Shown: positions 58,411 to 64,000 of the stretch, in pieces
How positions within the stretch are numbered: position 1 is the first letter of the stretch
Layout: the number at the start of each line of letters is the position of its first letter
Assembly: GCA_032622095.1 (NCBI GenBank)
Contig: CP136064.1
Coordinates: 114,750,004-114,814,003 of the forward strand
Reading direction: 5' to 3'
Source of the DNA: Siphonodentalium dalli
Taxonomy: Eukaryota > Mollusca > Scaphopoda > Gadilida > Siphonodentaliidae
DNA length: 64,000 nt
Made by a program: the position numbers and the translations under genes
The notes under the pieces: model-generated
Database searches by the model: none
Told to the model about the DNA's origin: nothing
Seen by the model: the letters and a program-made list of their open reading frames with translations, nothing else

Positions 58411-60295
58411 TAATTAAAATGTCATATTCTGTGAACTATGATGTATTGCCCAGATGCTTCATATGTAATATATATACATCATGAAATATATTCACTCAAT
58501 TCGCACGAATAAAGCAAGTGACGAAAAAGTTATGTCTCAATAGCTTCCACCTGTTTAAAATGTTTATATTATACTGGTGCATGCTGCTCTGAGAAAAAAA
58601 ACACGTTACATAATTCCAAGTGTTGTATCTAGTATCACAAATATGGGTATTAAAATTGCCGATTGGACGGATTGGTTTTCTTAGTCATATTTAAACGTGT
58701 CATTCGTGGACGGCATGTCGTCTTGTTCGCGAAATTTAAACAAAATCTTCCCAAAAGCCATTCGGAAGTGTTCTATTTCATAACTGCGCTCTCACAAGTG
58801 TCAATACTCCGCAACACATCCCCACATAAAATACATATGTGTTGCAATAATAAAACCAATACAAACACGCCAAATACGTATGGTATAAAGGATAAGGGGA
58901 CAGCCGACTGCATGCGCGACAAATGTATCTATTAATCTTTAATCAATGCAACCTACATCAATCCATACATCGAGAAGTTCAATATCGCATCATAATTTGA
59001 CAAAAATAAATATTAGATTACCCAGACGTTTCCATGGAAAAAGTATAGAATAACACGTTCCTGCATTAAATGTATCAACATATAACTTCAAATTTTAGTC
59101 TAAACTAAATATATGTAAATTAGCCAACACCACAACTTTTGCATTTCGCGAACCCGTTGGGGTATATACGATTAACGGGGGGGGGGGGGGGACAATATCA
59201 CCCTGGTCATGAGGAGACAGTGTGATTTGTCGGCACGTGACAGGACTTTGGTCCATCAGACGCGGGGAAGTAGGCATGAAGGTAACAGCAATCATTGTAC
59301 ACTGTTAATTTTCAGTATCTTGTTGTTTTAACATATCTTACCAATGCCACACACGTACATGTATTTGTGCTAAATATCAGTTGAGCAGCATTTAAAGTTC
59401 TTATTTCAGCGTTGACTATTCAATCAATGTTGCTATATATAGTTTCGTGTGAAGCAGATATGTGTAACATTGGGGAGAAGTAAACGTTCTCATCAATATT
59501 TTTCATTTCAATTTTACTCGTTTCCCGATCTTTCCCCATTTTACCCCCTTTTTTCGCTATTAACATTTTTTAGCATTGTATCACCCCCAATTGACCAGTA
59601 ACTTTAAAATATTTTTTTAGATTTGTAATTTTATGCGCCTTTGTATTTCTTAGTAACGTCTCACTTATAGTTCCTCATTTTTGTTGATGTCCATAATTAT
59701 GTCTTATATTTGCAATTGTATTTTATGTTTAACATGTCAAGCGTTTTAGAGCGCTTCGGTGGATTTTACGCTATACTGTGACAAAATTGTTATATATTAT
59801 TATTATTTATGATGCGGTTGCAGAAAACGTAGTACGTTTCGCATATATGTGGACTTAGTGAATATAAATATTCAAATCTAATTTCCAGGTATAAACATAT
59901 TATCTGCCACAGAGTATGTAGGAATTTTTTTGTTAATCTTAGAATCTATTGAAGATAGTCAATGATACTCCTGATAAATTGCGTTTATATCATACAAGCA
60001 TGCATTCTTGGGATAAAAGCGAAATATTCTTGTTTCATCATTTGACCGGGGGACTACTGTTTTAAGACACGAACAATAGGATCCACACATTTTTCCCAGT
60101 AATCTATGAATAGCTCTCATACTATTATCTAGCAGTGAATTGTGACAGTTCTGATATAAAAAGATATAAAAATAAATGATGATCAGTCACATTCGTGAGA
60201 CTGCTATGATTACTTATATTTCTGCTTCTAGAGAAGGTTTCAGAATCAATAAATCCCTATTTAATCCCATTTTACTGTGTAATTATATATATATA
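58411..60295. other. no gene seen
   Basis: AT-rich with a 15-base G run at 59177-59191 and a pyrimidine-rich stretch near 59520-59600. The frame at 58663-58935 (90 codons) has no recognisable motif. Confidence 0.35.
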
Positions 60296-61263
60296 CTAGC
60301 CGATGAGCCCGACGTTGTCCGGGCTATTAAAAAAACAAATTTCAATCCGGGCTATTCAAAAACCAAATTTCAAGTCGATAGCTCCACCCGTTTCCGGGAT
60401 CTGGTCTGCGCATGCGCGAAGATTGCGTCGCACGGGCTCGGCGACCCGATAAAATTCGTATCCGGGCAAGATACATTCACATACCAAATTTCATGTCAAT
60501 AGGTCCACCCGTTTCCGAGATCTGGTCTGCGCATGCGCGAAGCTGGCGTCGCACGGGCTCGGTGACCCGATAAAATTCGTATCCGGGGCAAGATACATTC
60601 ACATAGCAAATTAAAGTCGATAGCTCCACCCGTTTCCGATATCTCGTCTGCGCACGCGCGACGTTGTCCGGGCTATTCAAAAACCAAATTTCAAGTCGAT
60701 AGCTCTACCAGTTTCCGAGATCTGGTCTGCGCATGCGCGAAGCTGGCGTCGCACGAGCTCGGCGACCCGATAAAATTCGTATCCGGGGCAAGATACATTC
60801 ACATACCAAATTTCAAGTCGATAGCTCCACCCGTTTCCGAGATCTCGTCTGCGCATGCGCGAAGCTGGCGTCGCACGGGCTCGGCGACCCGATAAAATTC
60901 GTACCGGGGCAAGATACAATCACAAATCAAATTTCAAGTCGATAGCTCCACCCGTTTCCGAGATCTGGTCTGCGCATGCACGAAGCTGGCATCGCAAGGG
61001 CTCGGCGACCCGATAAAATTCGTATCCGGGGCAAGATACATTCACATACCAAATTTCAAGTCGATAGCTCCACCCGTTTCCGAGATCTCGTCTGCGCATG
61101 CACGAAGCGGGCGCCGCACGGGCTCGCCAATACGACAACGACGACCGCCTGGTCAAACTACACACGCGTACCAAGTTTCGTCCCAATCGGTCGAGTATCG
61201 TAGATTTGTATAAATGACAGACAGACAGACAAACAGACAGAGGTCTTCAAAATATATATGAGA
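60296..61263 (-). mobile_element. non-autonomous Helitron-type element (copy 3, upstream of a tandem pair)
   Basis: On the minus strand it starts TCTCATATATATTTTGAAGA at 61263. It ends with hairpin AGCCCGGACAACGTCGGGCT, CATCGG, CTAG at 60296, followed by a host T. Near the start is a (CTGT)n microsatellite and a TTGGGACGAAACTTGGTACG block. The interior is about seven units of a ~123-base tandem repeat (GCTGGCGTCGCACGGGCTCG; CCGGGGCAAGATACATTCAC; AAATTTCAAGTCGATAGCTC; GCGCATGCGC), one of them shortened. It directly abuts copy 4. Open frames along it are repeat artefacts. Confidence 0.85.
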
Positions 61264-61951
61264 CTAGCCGATGAGCCCGACGTTGTCCGGGCTATTCAAA
61301 AACCAATTTTCAAGTCGATAGCTCTACCCAGCCCGACGTTGTCCGGGCTATTCAAAAACCAAATTTCAAGTCGATAGCTGTACCCGTTTCCTAGATCTGG
61401 TCTGCGCATGCGCGAATCTGGCGTCGCACGGGCTCGGCGACCCGATAATATTCGTATCCGGGGCAAGATACATTCACATACCAAATTTCAAGTAGATAGC
61501 TCCACTCGTTTCCGAGATCTGGTCTGCGCATGCGCGAACCTGGCGTCGCACGGGCTCGGCGACCCGATAAAATTCGTATCCGGGGCAAGATACATTCACA
61601 TAGCAAATTTCAAGTCGATAGCTCCACCCGTTTCCGAGATCGCGTCTGCGCATGCGCGAAGCTGGTGTCGCACGGGCTCGGCGACCCGATAAAATTCGTA
61701 TCCGGGGCAAGATACATTCACATAGCAAATTTCAAGTCGATAGCTCCACCTGTTTCCGAAATCTCGTCTGCGCATGCGCTGCACGGGCGCCGCACGGGCT
61801 CGCCAATACGACAACGTTCACCGCCTGGTCAAACTACACACACGTACCAAGTTTCGTCCCGATCGGTCGAGAATCGTAGATTTGTATAAATGACAGACAG
61901 ACAGACAGACAAACAAACAAACAAACAGAGGTCTTCAAAATATATATGAGA
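61264..61951 (-). mobile_element. non-autonomous Helitron-type element (copy 4, tandem with copy 3)
   Basis: It has the same start (TCTCATATATATTTTGAAGA, preceded by a host A, plus-strand T at 61952) and the same hairpin-plus-CTAG end as copy 3. The CTAG of this copy is followed at once by the TC of copy 3, with no host base between. It has about four 123-base internal units and a shortened region near 61320-61345 where the GCCCGACGTTGTCCGGGCTA block is repeated. Confidence 0.85.
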
Positions 61952-63206
61952 TGTCACACGATTCATATCATTCTTCCTCGGATACATCAAGCTTGTTTTC
62001 ACTCCTATAGTAATAGGTATTAAATTTTCCAAAAATTGTAAATTTCATTCGATTCAGCCAATTTTGTGGCCATTTTGAGACATACCACATACATAAATGG
62101 TTTACGACTGAGATTTGTTTGTGCATATTTAATTTTATTACCAATTTGGCATTAGTGTGTTCACCTAGCACAGAAATTAATTATTTTAATACCAACTGCC
62201 ATCATGGACGTCATTCTGAATAGAACATTTTGTTCATATCGAATTTCGGATATGTGATTCAGGACACTTTCCCGCACAACATGCGACCAAGAAGCCTTCA
62301 TTACAAATTTCTTCCTGGTCTAACCCTCTGACGACCAGCCTATAGATATGGTCCTCGTATTGTCAACTATATGAAATGGAATCAAAGATATACATGCGTG
62401 TATACAGACTCATTTATGTTCCATGAGGGTCATGGTCTTTCATATGCTCAACATGAGAACGTTTGCATCGTTTAGACCGATAGCGGATTTTCTTTCAGAA
62501 TATGTACACTCATAACCGTATGGGCAGCTAAATTTTTAGGGGGGGGGGTGACACTTTTTGCTCGAATGTGTTTACATGATACACTCATGGTTGTAACACC
62601 GTTTTCTTTGTGCAGAATATACCTTGCATATACACATAAATATAACAAAATTGATTAAAATTAACCTTAAATATGTATAATTCGAACGGCAATGTGAAAA
62701 AATACTGTAATTTGCGTGAAGTTGGTTAGGCGTTTGACATTCGACAGAAATTTCATTAAAAATCCAATTTCAGGTTTTGGCGGGAGATACGCTCCAATGG
62801 TTCCACTCTTGCTCCCCAATCGAATTTTCTGAAGTTTCCTCGGTTTTCCCATTTTCCAGACCATCACCGGAAAATTTCGAACCAAAAATCGATTTTGAGT
62901 TTTTTTGTGCGAAAGGTGTTCTTTTTACCAAATTCGTACTCACCAACTCGGATTCTGTCCAAGTTTCCTCGGTTTCCCCATATTCCAGACTATCGATGGA
63001 CTTAAACTATTGACAATCGGTCGTCAGTATCATTTTTACAACACAATTTTCGCCTTATTACCTGGCTGCACGACATTACATTGTGGGTTAATCATTTGGA
63101 GTATGGTCCATATGTTGAAGCTGGTGCAGTGTATTCTCGGATAGAACAAGAATATGCAGAAAGCAAAATCTAAGTCGTGAGGGGCACCCCCGGTTGAGTC
63201 CGGGAT
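61952..63206. other. no gene; one short direct repeat
   Basis: AAGTTTCCTCGGTTTTCCCA, then TTTTCCAGACCATC (about 62832) recurs as AAGTTTCCTCGGTTTCCCCA, then TATTCCAGACTATC (about 62963), 131 bases apart. A 10-base G run lies at 62539-62548. No supported reading frame. Confidence 0.5.
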
Positions 63207-64000
63207 CAGTGTTCGCGCTGTCGGTGGCGTAGCATCATCCGAGCCTCGAAGCGGCGAGTGTGTGAGATCACGAGAGGGGGGGGGGGTTAGCCCGTTTCTC
63301 GTAGCTGGGAGACTGGGTCTCCCGGGAAAATTTTGTTTATACTACATTCAAAACGATGCGTTTTCCTCTATGTATACTATGGAGGGAAGATCAAAGCTCC
63401 TTTGTACAATGAACTTATTTTCTGAAAGTCTGTGCAAATGATAGTGAATTATCTGGGCGGCATTATCTTGGCGCGCCGGACATTCCTATATAATGAGCCC
63501 CGGAATCACCGGGTCGTTTATTGTTTGGGCCGGTGCATGGGAGAATATTTTTTAATTCAGAGCGAATAGTCGCAAAATCCTGGCTCCTAGTACTAGGATA
63601 GAGGTGTTTCGGCTGTCAATACAGTACATCTCTCCAACCACGCAATTTCCTCCATTGCCCATGCTGAATTTTTTTTCAGTTTTACTCCTAATAGCCACCT
63701 GGACCCCAGCTTCATGCTGCACCAGCAAAATAAGTAATAAATACAAGTCAAATTGGTGGTCCGATCATACTCCGATTACGTACTCGTTTTATTAGTATAA
63801 ATACAGTTTTTCAACAAAACATATCTGACACCGGACAGATTAACAGTTCATCTACATTCTGGACTTCTGGTTACATCCATAATGTTAATTAAAATATTGT
63901 ATGTAGATTAATATCTGTTTTGTAAATGTTTGGGTTATGAATAAATGCGTTCAGTCAATCAACTGATGACTAATGACGATAACGACACATGGAAACCGAT
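63207..64000 (+). mobile_element. probable hAT-like element end, running off the window
   Basis: CAGTGTTCGCGCTGTCGGTG, then GC at 63207 matches the left end of the 44088-48876 element at 19 of the first 22 bases. An 11-base G run (63276-63286) and a hairpin GGGAGACTGGGTCTCCC near 63307 follow. No partner end is visible, so it may be a complete element continuing past the window or a solo end. The sequence after about 63330 shows no domain; opposed frames at 63552-63795 are not supported. Confidence 0.45.

Noticed and set aside
60176-61889. Arg/Ala-rich frames on both strands at 60-62 kb
   Set aside because: Produced by the ~123-bp tandem units inside the Helitrons; no protein domain.

Overview
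This window looks like repeat-dominated intergenic DNA from an animal nuclear genome. It is AT-rich, has no bacterial-style gene packing, and I found no intact host protein-coding gene, tRNA or rRNA. What can be read is broken non-LTR retrotransposons (LINEs), one tyrosine-recombinase (Crypton-type) gene, and many short non-autonomous DNA transposons, foldback elements and satellites. The mix of CR1-like and L1-like LINEs, Helitron ends, a DUF3504/Crypton recombinase and many ACATGT/TACATGTA words fits a marine invertebrate, perhaps a mollusc or other lophotrochozoan. The taxon is an inference; nothing here is diagnostic.

Layout. 0.8-2.7 kb: a ~295-bp degenerate tandem repeat, then a cluster of GGTACT/AGTACC palindromes. 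2.8-4.3 kb: a dead LINE lacking its YADD box. 8.7-12.2 kb: an L1-like LINE split by a 1.6-kb TA-flanked inverted-repeat element. 12.3-12.9 kb: Helitron end-pair. 13-16 kb: foldback, TTAA element, short tandem repeats. 16.0-19.1 kb: frameshifted CR1-like LINE (+). 20.5-21.9 kb: Crypton-type recombinase (-), two frameshifts. 22.7-25.5 kb: second CR1-like LINE (-). 26.2-27.3 kb: TTAA element beside an L1-like fragment. 27.4-30.5 kb: ACCCAGGT minisatellite and a 45-bp satellite. 31.2-31.8 kb: LINE 3' end. 32-41 kb: dense non-autonomous DNA elements, including a Helitron inserted next to a hairpin. 42.6-43.5 kb: inverted minisatellite. 44.1-48.9 kb: hAT-like element with a second inverted minisatellite inside. 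51.3-54.2 kb: two related LINE 3' halves (-) with a TTAA element between them. 55.2-57.5 kb: ~205-bp tandem repeat and a piggyBac-like element. 60.3-62.0 kb: two Helitrons joined head to tail. 63.2 kb: a second hAT-type end.

The elements do not form a pathway. They record nested insertions: several non-autonomous families occur more than once here (the TTAA family five times, Helitron-type ends four times, several foldbacks twice), and every LINE and recombinase reading frame is broken. The best leads are the tandem Helitron junction at 61263/61264, the two large inverted minisatellites, the recombinase with a substituted histidine, and the palindrome cluster at 2.3-2.7 kb. All calls come from reading the sequence by eye; no database search was run.
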